Made by a program: the position numbers and the translations under genes. From NCBI RefSeq assembly GCF_009380215.1, contig NZ_WHUG01000012.1:1-64000 (forward strand): a DNA stretch of 64,000 nucleotides, read 5' to 3'. The notes below the pieces were generated by a model. That model did no database searches. It was not told the origin of the DNA and saw nothing but the letters and a program-made list of their open reading frames with translations. This stretch comes from Rugamonas aquatica (lineage in GTDB: Bacteria > Pseudomonadota > Gammaproteobacteria > Burkholderiales > Burkholderiaceae_D). Each line of letters begins with the position of its first letter. Within the stretch, counting starts at the first letter, position 1. Shown here piece by piece: positions 32,233-41,340 of this stretch.

Positions 32233-33686
32233 CGCAGCAGCATCAGCGCGCTGCGCGGCTGGGCATTGGCCTGCGCCAGCATCGAGGCGCCGGCCTGGCG
32301 CAGGATGCTGGCGCGCGTCAGTTGCGCCGTCTCGCTGGCGTAGTCGGTGTCGCGGATGCGCGAACGCGCCGCCTCCAGGTTGTTGGCGCCGCTTTCATCG
32401 TTGCCGGCCGCCGCCGACAGCCGGTTGCTGGCCGCGCCCAGCGTGGCGCGGATCTCGCTCACCAGATCGATCTTGCCGTCGTAATAGTCCAGCGCGGCCG
32501 ACGCGCCGCTGAAGTTGGACAGATCCTGCACCGGCTCGCCGCCGCTGTACACATCCTGCAGCTGCAAGTCCGGCGGCCCGACCACCACCGACGCCTGCCG
32601 CCCCGCCAGCAAGCCCGCGGCCGCCGGATTGGCGCCGCCGATGCCGATCGGATGCGATCCCGGCCGCGGCACATTGCTGACGGTGACATTGCCCTTGTGC
32701 GTACCCAATGTCAGCCCCAGCGATGCAGTGCTGCCGGGGTTGGATTCGGTGATGAGAATGTCGCGGCCGTCGGCGGCGCTCAGTGTCAGCGTGCCGCCAC
32801 TGGCGCTGGCCGTCACGCCGCTGGTGGCCGATGCCGCGCTGATGGCGCCGGCGGCATTGGCGGCGCGTATCGCGGCAGTGTTGCCGGCGATGGCGCCGAT
32901 GTTGACGCCGTTGATGGAAAAGCTGCCGGCCGCCAGCACGCCGCTGGCGCCCACATCGCCGGACAGCGTGGTGGTGGCGCTGGCCGTCACGTCGCGCACA
33001 TTGGCGGCGTTGATGGCGGCCGCCACCGCGTAGGCGCTGGCGGCGCCCTGCCCGGCCTGCGCACCGGCGGACGAGGCGCCGACCGCGGCGCCGTTGATGA
33101 CCAGATCGCCATAAGCGATCGCCGCCAGCACCGTCGTGCCGACGGCGGTGGCCTGCTGCGGCGCGACGTTGACCAGGGCCTTGTTGTAGCCGATCGGCGC
33201 CAGCGCGGCCGGGATGTTCAGCGCCAGCGTCTGCCCCGCCCTGGAGCCGACCTGCAGTTGCTGCGAGAACGAACCGTCCAGCAGGGTGAGGTTGTTGTAG
33301 CGGGCGCCGGCCACGATGTCCACATTGGAAGCGACCAGCGCATTCACCTCGACCTGGATGGCGGCGCGGTCGGTCTGGCTGTTGGTGTCGTTGGCGGCCT
33401 GCACCGCCAGCTCGCGCATGCGCTGGAAATTGTCCAGCAATTGCCCGGCCGCGCCGTCCGCCACCTGCAGTAGCGAAATGCCATCGTTGATATTCTGGCG
33501 CGCGCGGCGCAGGCCGTTGATGTCCGAGCTCATGCGGTCGCTGATGGCCAGGCCGGCGGCATCGTCGCGGGCCGAATTGATGCGCAGGCCACTGGAGAGT
33601 TTTTGCAGACGCGCAGCCATGTCCTCGCCCGACAGCGCATAACTGCGCTGGGCGTTCAGGGAGGAGAGGTTGGTGTTGATCTGCAT
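32229..33686 (-). CDS. Flagellin, orphan locus
   Basis: 485 residues. N-terminal D0/D1 (QINTNLSSLNAQRSYALSGEDMAARLQKLSSGLRINSARDDAAGLAISDRM) and C-terminal D1/D0 (ASETAQLTRASILRQAGASMLAQANAQP) are fully conserved. The surface-exposed centre is long and Ala/Gly/Thr-rich. It forms the flagellar filament after export. No other flagellar genes are nearby, but a sigma-28 promoter lies upstream, so it should be expressed with late flagellar genes. ATG 33686 gives the standard MQINTN start. Confidence 0.95.
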   Translation of the reverse strand: MQINTNLSSLNAQRSYALSGEDMAARLQKLSSGLRINSARDDAAGLAISDRMSSDINGLRRARQNINDGISLLQVADGAAGQLLDNFQRMRELAVQAANDTNSQTDRAAIQVEVNALVASNVDIVAGARYNNLTLLDGSFSQQLQVGSRAGQTLALNIPAALAPIGYNKALVNVAPQQATAVGTTVLAAIAYGDLVINGAAVGASSAGAQAGQGAASAYAVAAAINAANVRDVTASATTTLSGDVGASGVLAAGSFSINGVNIGAIAGNTAAIRAANAAGAISAASATSGVTASASGGTLTLSAADGRDILITESNPGSTASLGLTLGTHKGNVTVSNVPRPGSHPIGIGGANPAAAGLLAGRQASVVVGPPDLQLQDVYSGGEPVQDLSNFSGASAALDYYDGKIDLVSEIRATLGAASNRLSAAAGNDESGANNLEAARSRIRDTDYASETAQLTRASILRQAGASMLAQANAQPRSALMLLR

Positions 33687-33731
33687 GCCGTGGTTATCCG
33701 ATGCCACTACGGAAAAGTGGTTGTCGTCTAA

Positions 33732-33758
33732 CTAACGGCAATAAACGGCGGGACTTGA
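33732..33758 (-). promoter_or_regulatory. Sigma-28 (FliA) promoter of the flagellin gene
   Basis: Minus strand TCAAGTCC (33751-33758), 11 bases, GCCGTTAG (33732-33739), close to the consensus TAAAGTTT-N11-GCCGATAA, about 45 bp before the start codon. Confidence 0.75.
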
Positions 33759-33807
33759 ACGTTCCGCGAGAAACAATGCGGCCCGCGCCGGCCGGCGGGC
33801 AGGCGTC

Positions 33808-35403
33808 TTAGCTGGGTAGCAATTCCAGGCGTTCGCGGGCTAGCGCCAGCTGGTTGCTGTCCATGCGGGCGGCGGCGTTTTTCAGGTAGCGGCCGGCGGC
33901 GGCATAGCCGCTGCGTTCGGCCATCGCCAGCCACATCCAGGCCTGCGCGATATCGGCGCGCACGCCCTGGCCGACCATGAACATCAGGCCCAGGTTGAAC
34001 TGCGCGCGCGCATGGCCCTGGCCGGCGGCCTTCAGATACCAGTGATGCGCCTGCACATAATCCTGCGCCAGGCCCTGGCCGTTGTCGAAGCGCAGCCCCA
34101 GCGTGAACTGCGCCAGCGCATGACCCTGCTCGGCCGCCTTGGCGTACCAGCCGTTGGCCTGGGCGCAATCGGGCTGCGGACCGTCGTCCTTGTCGAACAG
34201 CAGGCCGAGGTTGTACTGGGCCGCCGCGTAATCCTGCTCGGCGGCGCGGCGGTACCAGGCCATGGCCTTGCGGTCGTCGCGCGGCACGCCGCGTCCCGTT
34301 TCGTAGCGCAGGCCGAGGTCGAACTGCGCGCGCAGATGGCCCTGGTCGGCCGCCTTGCGGTACCAGAAGATCGCCTCCTGGTGATCCTGCACCACGCCAT
34401 GGCCGGCGTCGTACAGCATGCCCAGATGGTATTGCGCGCCGGGGAAGCCCTGCTCGGCCGCCTTGCGGTACCAGAACTGCGCCTGCTCGTAATCCTGCGC
34501 CACGCCCTGGCCGTGGTCGTAGCGCAGGCCGAGATTGTTCTGCGCCGCCGCGTGGCCCTGCTCGGCCGCCTTGCGGTACCAGTCCAGCGCCTTCTGCTCG
34601 TCGCGCGGCACGCCCTGGCCATTGTCGTAGATCAGGCCCAGGTTGAACTGCGAGCTGGCGTGATCCTGCTCGGCCGCGCGGCGATACCACAGGATGGCCT
34701 TCTGGCTGTCCTGCGCGATGCCGTCGCCCTTGTCGAAGCGCAGCGCCAGGTTGAACTGCGCCGGCGCATAACCCTGGTCGGCCGCCTTGCGGTACCAGGA
34801 CATCGCCTGGCCCACGTCCTGCGGCACGCCCTGGCCATTGTCATAGCGCAGGCCGAGGTTGAACTGCGCGCGCGGATAGCCCTGCTCGGCCGCCTTGCGG
34901 TACCAGGCGATGGCTTGCTTGAAATCCTGCGGCACGCCCTTGCCGGTGTCGTACATCATGCCGAGATTGTTTTGCGCGCCGGCGTCGCCCTGGTCGGCGG
35001 CCTTGCTGAACCAGTACATGGCCTTCTGCGTGTCGGCGTCCAGGCCCTGGCCCTTGGCGTACAGCCAGCCCAGGTTGTACTGCGCGGCGGCGTAGCCCTG
35101 CTCGGCGGCCAGCTGGTACCACGCGGCCGCCTCCTGGTAATTCTGCTCGACGCCCTGGCCCTTCTGGTACATCACGCCCAGGTTGTACTGCGCATGTTCG
35201 AGGCCGGACTGCGCAGCCTGGCGATACCAGACCACCGCCAGCTCATAGCTTTGCGCCACGCCCTGGCCGTTGAAATACATAAAGCCCAGGCTATGCTGGG
35301 CATTGGCGACGCCGCGCTCGGCCAGTCCCTTGACGCGCAAGAACTCGGCCGTATAAGTGCTGCCGTTATTTGCGTCGGCTTCGTTGGGACTGTATTTCGT
35401 CAT
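33808..35403 (-). CDS. Sel1-repeat protein with 13 repeats
   Basis: 531 residues. After 32 leading residues there are 13 consecutive 36-residue Sel1 (TPR-like) repeats of the form AQxNLGLxYDxGQGVxQDxxxAxxWYRKAAEQGx, then a degenerate fourteenth at the C-terminus. No signal peptide, so probably cytoplasmic. Sel1 solenoids are protein-interaction scaffolds. The 108-bp DNA period is visible throughout. It lies 19 bp upstream of nothing clear on the minus strand except the c-di-GMP regulator gene that follows it in the same direction, so co-transcription is from 33808 side only after that gene; a partner role in that signalling pair is inference. Confidence 0.92.
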   Translation of the reverse strand: MTKYSPNEADANNGSTYTAEFLRVKGLAERGVANAQHSLGFMYFNGQGVAQSYELAVVWYRQAAQSGLEHAQYNLGVMYQKGQGVEQNYQEAAAWYQLAAEQGYAAAQYNLGWLYAKGQGLDADTQKAMYWFSKAADQGDAGAQNNLGMMYDTGKGVPQDFKQAIAWYRKAAEQGYPRAQFNLGLRYDNGQGVPQDVGQAMSWYRKAADQGYAPAQFNLALRFDKGDGIAQDSQKAILWYRRAAEQDHASSQFNLGLIYDNGQGVPRDEQKALDWYRKAAEQGHAAAQNNLGLRYDHGQGVAQDYEQAQFWYRKAAEQGFPGAQYHLGMLYDAGHGVVQDHQEAIFWYRKAADQGHLRAQFDLGLRYETGRGVPRDDRKAMAWYRRAAEQDYAAAQYNLGLLFDKDDGPQPDCAQANGWYAKAAEQGHALAQFTLGLRFDNGQGLAQDYVQAHHWYLKAAGQGHARAQFNLGLMFMVGQGVRADIAQAWMWLAMAERSGYAAAGRYLKNAAARMDSNQLALARERLELLPS

Positions 35404-35422
35404 ACCGTTTTTCTACGCTGCG

Positions 35423-37696
35423 TCAGGCTTGGATCGCGATCATCGCCGGTTGGGTGTCTAAAATGGGAAGCGCATGCAGCACATGGGCCGACGGCGGCGC
35501 CGTCAAACGGCCCTGCTCCTGCAGCACGTCCATGAAGCTGGCCAGCGAAATCGGCCGGTGGTACAGATAACCCTGCATCGTGGTGCAGCCGTTCGCTTGC
35601 AGATAGCGCGCCTGCACCTCGGTCTCCACGCCTTCCGCCACCAGGTGCAGGCCGAGGCCGCGCGCGATGGAGATGATCGCCAAAATCACCGGATAGTGGC
35701 CGTTCTCGTCGTGGATCTCCTTGACGAAGGACTGGTCGATCTTGATCGTGTGGATGGGGAAGCGGTGCAGATACGACAGCGACGAATAGCCGGTGCCGAA
35801 ATCGTCGATGGCCACCGATACGCCCAGCTGGCACAACTTGTTCAACTGCTCGATCGCGTACTGCGGATTGCGGATGCAGATGTTCTCGGTGATCTCGACT
35901 TCGATCTGCGCCGGCGAAATGCCGTAGCGCGTCAGCGCGCCGCGCATCTTCTCGAAGAAATCGCCGCGGTCCAGGTATTGCGGCGACAGGTTCAGCGACA
36001 GGCGGATCGCCTCGCCGCCGGCCGCGTTCCATTGCAGCAGATCGCGGCACAGCGCGCCCAGCATCCAGTCCGAGATTGGCAGCATCAGGCCATTCTCTTC
36101 GGCGAACGGCAGGAACTCGCCGGCCGACAGCAGGCCGCGCTGCGGATGGTTCCAGCGCATCAGGCCCTCGGCGCCGATGATGCGGCCGGTGGCCACGTCG
36201 ACCTGCGGCTGGTAGTACATTTCCAGCTCGTTCAGTTCCAGCGCCTTGCGCAGGCTCTGCTCCAGCGCGATCTTCTGGTGCGACACGTCCAGCATCGAGT
36301 TGTGATAGAAGCTGTGGCCATTCTTGCCCAGCGCCTTCACCTGGTACATGGCGATGTCCGCGTGGCGCAGCAGCTCGTCGATGGTCTCGCCGTCGCCCGG
36401 ATAAATCGCGATGCCGATCGAGGCCGAGATGTGCACCTCGTGGCCATCGAGATCGAAGGGCTTGTGCAGGCTTTCGAGGAATTTGTCGGCGATGGACTTG
36501 GCGTCCTGGCGGTCGCGCAGCTCCGGCAGCACGATGGTGAATTCGTCGCCGCCCTGGCGCGCCAGCGTGTCGCCGCGGCGCAGGCAATCCTTGAGGCGCG
36601 TGGCCACCTGCTGCAGCAGCTCGTCGCCCTTGACGTGGCCCAGCGTATCGTTGACCAGCTTGAAGCGGTCGAGGTCGACGAACATCACGGCCAGCTCGGT
36701 CAACTTGCGCTTGGCCTGGATCACGGCCAGGCCCAGGCGGTCCTTGAACAGCATGCGGTTCGGCAGGTCGGTCAGGATGTCGTGGTAGGCCTGGTAGGAG
36801 ATCACTTCCTCGGCGCGCTTGCGGTCGGTGATGTCGCGGGCCACGCCGTAGGTGCCGAAGAACTCGTGCTTCTTCACCTCGTGGTCGGGGATGTGCATGC
36901 CGATCGCGTTGAGCGAAATCGTCATCAGCGTGTTGTTGAAGGTGCGCTCGATGCCGCTGCCGGTATTGCACTTCAGGCGCAGCTCGACGTTGCGCGACGC
37001 GCGTTCGTCGACGCGGCGCTCGTTGAAGGCGTAGCGCGCGCGCTCCTGGTCTTCGTCGTGCACCAGCACCGAGTAGTGGCGGCCGATCAGCTCTTCGCGG
37101 GTAAAGCCCAGCAGCTGCTGCACGCGGTCGTTCACGAACGTGAACTTGCCTTCGTGGTTCAGGGTGTAGATGATGTCCGGCGAGCTGTCCACCAGATAGC
37201 GGTACATCTTCTCCGAGTTTTCCAGCTTGGAGGCGATGCGCTCGTTGTCGATGGCCAGGCGGCGCTTTTGCAGCGCGTTCTCCACCGTCTTGAGCAGCTC
37301 CTCGCGGCTGTAAGGCTTGCGCAGGTAATCGTAGGCGCCGCGCTTCAAGGCGCCGATGGCCGCCTCGATGCCGACATCGCCGCTCATGACGATGACGTCG
37401 CCGTCGATCTCCTTGGCGTTGATGAAGTCCATGATCTCGTGGCCGCTCATGTCCGGCAGGCGCAGGTCGAGCAGGATCAGGTCGAATTTGAGCCTGGTCA
37501 GCTGGGCCAGCGCCTCGCTGCCGCAAGTGGCCGTGACCAGATGGTAGTCGCGGTCGCGCAGCAGTTCGTACAGGGATGACAGCAAACGCGGCTCGTCGTC
37601 TACGAGCAGGATGCGCGGGCAGTTATCGGGAAGGGCGACGGGGGCGTGGTCGTCCGGGGAGACAGCGGCTAGGCTGACTGGGTTCAGGTTCATCAT
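35423..37696 (-). CDS. Response regulator with REC-PAS-GGDEF-EAL domains
   Basis: 757 residues. The receiver domain (about 27-145) has phosphoacceptor Asp77 in LILLDLRLPD; a PAS domain follows (165-300). The diguanylate cyclase domain has intact GGDEF at 382-386 and an inhibitory RxxD site just before it. The EAL domain begins EGL (510-512) instead of EAL but keeps EITEN, DDFGTG and VEGVETE, so phosphodiesterase activity is probable. It makes and/or degrades cyclic di-GMP. ATG 37696 (or 37693) follows AAGG and lies five bases after the kinase stop: a two-component pair. Confidence 0.94.
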   Translation of the reverse strand: MMNLNPVSLAAVSPDDHAPVALPDNCPRILLVDDEPRLLSSLYELLRDRDYHLVTATCGSEALAQLTRLKFDLILLDLRLPDMSGHEIMDFINAKEIDGDVIVMSGDVGIEAAIGALKRGAYDYLRKPYSREELLKTVENALQKRRLAIDNERIASKLENSEKMYRYLVDSSPDIIYTLNHEGKFTFVNDRVQQLLGFTREELIGRHYSVLVHDEDQERARYAFNERRVDERASRNVELRLKCNTGSGIERTFNNTLMTISLNAIGMHIPDHEVKKHEFFGTYGVARDITDRKRAEEVISYQAYHDILTDLPNRMLFKDRLGLAVIQAKRKLTELAVMFVDLDRFKLVNDTLGHVKGDELLQQVATRLKDCLRRGDTLARQGGDEFTIVLPELRDRQDAKSIADKFLESLHKPFDLDGHEVHISASIGIAIYPGDGETIDELLRHADIAMYQVKALGKNGHSFYHNSMLDVSHQKIALEQSLRKALELNELEMYYQPQVDVATGRIIGAEGLMRWNHPQRGLLSAGEFLPFAEENGLMLPISDWMLGALCRDLLQWNAAGGEAIRLSLNLSPQYLDRGDFFEKMRGALTRYGISPAQIEVEITENICIRNPQYAIEQLNKLCQLGVSVAIDDFGTGYSSLSYLHRFPIHTIKIDQSFVKEIHDENGHYPVILAIISIARGLGLHLVAEGVETEVQARYLQANGCTTMQGYLYHRPISLASFMDVLQEQGRLTAPPSAHVLHALPILDTQPAMIAIQA

Positions 37697-37700
37697 GGCC

Positions 37701-39848
37701 TTAAACTGAATCCATCGCCCGCGTTTGCACGCCGGCGACTTGACTGGTGCTGCCGCGGGCGGGCAGCAGGATCTCAAAGGTGGTGCCCGTTTTACCGGAG
37801 CGGCAGGTGATCAGTCCCTGCATTTTCTTCACCAGGCTGTGGACGATGGACAGGCCCAGGCCGTGGTGCGCGCCTTCCTTGGTGCTGCGTACTGCGGAGA
37901 ACAGATTGGCCAGCACCTCGGCCGACAAACCGGGGCCGGTGTCGCTGACCACCAGCTCCAGGTAAAGCTTGCGTTCGCGGTTGACGTGACCGCGATTCGA
38001 TATTTCGATCTTGCCGCCGTCGGCCAATGCCTCGACGGCGTTCTTAATCAGGTTGACCAGGATCTGCTTGAGCATGTCGGCGTCGCCGTCGATTTCGGCC
38101 GGCTCCTCCTGCATGCGCACCACGATCTGCACCGAGGCCGGCACGAAGTCGGTGGCGCGGAACAGACGCAGCACGTCGTCGACCACGCGGCCCACATCGG
38201 TCACGCGCGAAGTCTCGGTCGGCTGCAGATCGGCCAGGCCGTTGATCAGTTGTCCGACGCGGTCGATTTCCTCGTTCAGGATGGACATCTCGCCCACCAC
38301 CGGCTCGCGCTTGGCCAGCTTGCCGTCCAGGACCGACAGATAGTTCTTGATGATCGACAGCGGGTTGTTCACCTCGTGCACCACGCGGCGCGAGGCTTCA
38401 CGGTATTCTTCGGCCACGTGGGCGATCTGGCGCTTGGTGTGACCGCGCTCGCTGATCGCCGTCTCCAGCGCGGACGCGGCCTGGGTGCCGAACGATTGCA
38501 GGAAGCGTTCGCGCTTCTGCAGGCCGGCCATCTGCCACGCCGGCGCGCCGCCGATCAACACGCCCAGGCAGCGCTGGTTGGCCACCAGCGGCAGGCACAC
38601 CATGCCCTCGCTGCCGAGGATGCGGAACAGCTGTTCTTCGGCCACGCTGAGGGCCTGCGAATCGCGGCTGACGAAACTCAGCTTGCGCGCGCTCGCCGAC
38701 TCGGCCACCACGCCGCCCTTGTTGAGCGGGATGACGAATTCGGCCAGCCGCTGTTGCTGGTCGCCGGTGGCGGTGCCGTGCAGCGCGTGGCCGGTCGGAT
38801 TCTCCAGCAGCACGATGGCGTTTTCAAAATCGAACAGAATGCGCGCCGAGCGCGTCATCGCATCCAGCAGGCCGGCTTCGCCCTGCTGGCGCGCGAAGGT
38901 CTGGCCCATCTCGGACACCAGCACCATATTGCGCACTTCCTCGGACAGCCGCTGCTGCACCGGATCGACCACCGGCGGCGCATAGGCCGAAGGCGTCGGG
39001 ATATCGTCGGCGCCGGCCAGGTCGATGCCCAGGTAGGCGGCCGACTTCTCCACCTGGCGGGCGGCGCTCTTGACGATCAGCTCCAGCGCCTCGCCATCCA
39101 GGCCGCACAGGTGGCCGGCTTCGGCGATGGCCTGTTCCTGGTCTTCGTGGAAGCACAGCAGGTGCGCCAGGCGCACCACGCGGATCAGCGGATGCGCCGA
39201 CTCCACGCGCGAAATCGGCTCATGGTGATACAGCACGCTGTCGGCCAGGAAGGAGTCCAGGTGCCAGCGCTCGATCAGCCAGGCGCCCGCTTCCGAGTGG
39301 GTGATTTGCAGCGTGCGCTGTTCGACGGCGCACAGGTCTTCGTCGTCGCGCGCCATGAAGTTGAACGCGTATTCCTTGGGTGCGGTCGCCAGCAGGGCCA
39401 GGCGGCCGACGTTGTGCAGCAAGCCCGCCAGATAAGCCTCTTCGACGTGCGGGTACTCCATCTTCTTGGCGATGTCGCGGGCGATGACGGCGGTGGTCAG
39501 CGAGCCTTTCCAGAAGCCGCGCAGGTCGGTGCTGCTCGAATGCGGGAAGCTGTTAAAGGTCTGGAAGACGGATTCGCTGATGACCAGCGTCTTGATCATG
39601 TCGGTGCCCAGCGACACCAGCGACTGCTCCAGGCCGACCACGCGCGCGTTGCGGTGGTACGCCGAGCTGTTGGCGACGGTGAGGATCTTGCTGGTCATCG
39701 CCGCATCCTTGGCGATCAGGGCGGCCAGCTCCGGCATGCCGGCGTCGTCGGCCTGCAAGTGCTCAATCAACTTAATGAGTATCTGCGGCATCGCCGGCAG
39801 ACGGGCAATCAGCAGGCGATTGCGAATATCATGGTCAGGTTGATGCAT
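37701..39848 (-). CDS. Hybrid sensor: HDOD, GAF and histidine kinase domains
   Basis: 715 residues. An HDOD domain (about 15-210) with AGLLHNVGRLAL, a GAF domain (about 315-465), then a HisKA-type dimerisation helix with phosphorylatable His491 in HEVNNPLS and an HATPase_c domain with NLIKNAVEAL and DTGPGLS. No transmembrane segment, so a cytoplasmic sensor. HDOD fused to a kinase core is uncommon and ties signalling to unknown protein contacts. The gene ends five bases before the GGDEF-EAL regulator, its obvious phosphotransfer partner. ATG 39848 chosen over a longer upstream frame. Confidence 0.92.
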   Translation of the reverse strand: MHQPDHDIRNRLLIARLPAMPQILIKLIEHLQADDAGMPELAALIAKDAAMTSKILTVANSSAYHRNARVVGLEQSLVSLGTDMIKTLVISESVFQTFNSFPHSSSTDLRGFWKGSLTTAVIARDIAKKMEYPHVEEAYLAGLLHNVGRLALLATAPKEYAFNFMARDDEDLCAVEQRTLQITHSEAGAWLIERWHLDSFLADSVLYHHEPISRVESAHPLIRVVRLAHLLCFHEDQEQAIAEAGHLCGLDGEALELIVKSAARQVEKSAAYLGIDLAGADDIPTPSAYAPPVVDPVQQRLSEEVRNMVLVSEMGQTFARQQGEAGLLDAMTRSARILFDFENAIVLLENPTGHALHGTATGDQQQRLAEFVIPLNKGGVVAESASARKLSFVSRDSQALSVAEEQLFRILGSEGMVCLPLVANQRCLGVLIGGAPAWQMAGLQKRERFLQSFGTQAASALETAISERGHTKRQIAHVAEEYREASRRVVHEVNNPLSIIKNYLSVLDGKLAKREPVVGEMSILNEEIDRVGQLINGLADLQPTETSRVTDVGRVVDDVLRLFRATDFVPASVQIVVRMQEEPAEIDGDADMLKQILVNLIKNAVEALADGGKIEISNRGHVNRERKLYLELVVSDTGPGLSAEVLANLFSAVRSTKEGAHHGLGLSIVHSLVKKMQGLITCRSGKTGTTFEILLPARGSTSQVAGVQTRAMDSV

Positions 39849-39997
39849 CGTATCAAGCGTTGTCTGGGCCAGGTGCGTTGTGCAAAAAACATCGGAAAAA
39901 ATCACTACCAAAAAGTTATACTAACATAAAGTCTTGTAGTAACTTAACAGCAAGTAAGATTTCTTTCTAAACTAACTCAATTTCCTGCCGTAAATAA

Positions 39998-41278
39998 TTA
40001 TTGGCCCGGATGGCGTAGTAGCATGCTCCGGTAATAGCGCGACGTCAACCACAAAACGAGAGCAGAGGCACTAAATGCCATCTGTCCTGCGGCTAGCCAG
40101 AGCACCGAGTGTGATAGGAAGGGTGCAATCACCCCCGCCACGATGGCGCCCAGCAGCGTGGTGGCGAAAGATTGGCAGGATGCCACCGTTCCCCGGATAT
40201 GCGGGAACAAGTCCAATGCCAGCAAGGTCGCCGCCGGCGCCACCACCGACATGCCGAAGGTGTAGAAGAACATCGGCGCCACCGACCAGGGCAGCGCGGG
40301 CGGCAGCAGCAGGTGGTAGCAAACGTTAAATATCGACGCCGCCAGCAGGAAACAAAAGCCAATACCAATCTGTCGCGAAAATGTCATCTTTCCGGCAATC
40401 CGGTTCGCCGCCAGCGCGCCGAGGAAAATCCCGCTCACCGACGGTATGAACAGCCAGCCGAACTGCGAGGCGCCCAGCCCCAGATGCTGCGGCAGGAACA
40501 CCGGCGCCGACGAGATGTACAGGAACAGGCCGGCGAAATTGCAGGCCACCACGCCGGACTTCATGTGGAACAGCGGCGAGCGCAAAATCTCGGTGTAGTT
40601 ACGCAGCAGGAAGTGCGGATTGAAGGGCTGGCGTTTTTCCTTCGGCAGCGTCTCCGGCAGGCGGCGGTAGCAGTAGATGAACAGCAGCACGCTGTAGGCC
40701 AGCAGTGCCAGGAAGATCGCCCGCCAGTCGAACAGCGTGACCACCCAGCCGCCCAGTATCGGCGCGATGGCCGGCGCGATCGAGAAGATCATCGTCACCA
40801 TCGACAGCAGCCTTGCGGCGGCGGCGTCCTCGTACAGGTCGCGGATGATGGCCCGTCCCACCACCACGCCGGCGCCGGACGACACGCCCTGCAGGATGCG
40901 GAAAGCCCACAGGTAATGCACGCTGTGCGCGGCGGCGCAGCCCAGCGTGCCGATGGCGAACATCACCAGCGACACCAGCACCACGTTGCGGCGGCCGAAG
41001 GCGTCCGACAGCGCGCCGTGCCACAGCACCATGCAGGCGAAGGACAGCATGTAGAACGTCAGGCTTTGCTGCACCTCGATGGGCGTGGCGCCCAGCGTGG
41101 CCTGGATGTTGGGGAAGGCGGGAAGATAGGCGTCGATGGAGAAAGGCCCCAGCATCGACAAGGCCGCCAGCACGGCGGCCAGCGCGCCGGCGCTGAGGAC
41201 TTTCATGTGCGACGGCGGCGGTTCCGGCACCTCCGCGACAGGATCGGGAGGCAGATTGGCGGGAGGTGTAGGGAACAT
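39998..41278 (-). CDS. Bcr/CflA-type multidrug efflux MFS transporter
   Basis: 426 residues with twelve transmembrane segments after a Pro-rich cytoplasmic N-terminus. SIDAYLPAFPNIQATLGATPIEVQQSLTFYMLSFACMVLWHGALSDAFGRR and the RILQGVSSGAGVVVGRAIIRDL motif C identify the 12-TM Bcr/CflA drug:H+ antiporters (bicyclomycin, chloramphenicol-type substrates). It is the last gene of the minus-strand run, 62 bp after the RlmL-type gene. Confidence 0.9.
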   Translation of the reverse strand: MFPTPPANLPPDPVAEVPEPPPSHMKVLSAGALAAVLAALSMLGPFSIDAYLPAFPNIQATLGATPIEVQQSLTFYMLSFACMVLWHGALSDAFGRRNVVLVSLVMFAIGTLGCAAAHSVHYLWAFRILQGVSSGAGVVVGRAIIRDLYEDAAAARLLSMVTMIFSIAPAIAPILGGWVVTLFDWRAIFLALLAYSVLLFIYCYRRLPETLPKEKRQPFNPHFLLRNYTEILRSPLFHMKSGVVACNFAGLFLYISSAPVFLPQHLGLGASQFGWLFIPSVSGIFLGALAANRIAGKMTFSRQIGIGFCFLLAASIFNVCYHLLLPPALPWSVAPMFFYTFGMSVVAPAATLLALDLFPHIRGTVASCQSFATTLLGAIVAGVIAPFLSHSVLWLAAGQMAFSASALVLWLTSRYYRSMLLRHPGQ

Positions 41279-41340
41279 GCGGTGCTTTCCGGCTGAGGGG
41301 TCGCACCGCGCCGCGCCGAAACGCGCGCGGCGCTTACTGC

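Noticed and set aside
34000..35300. Regular 108-bp spacing that could suggest a CRISPR or satellite array
   Set aside because: The period is explained by Sel1 protein repeats in a long open frame; there are no short identical repeats with unique spacers.
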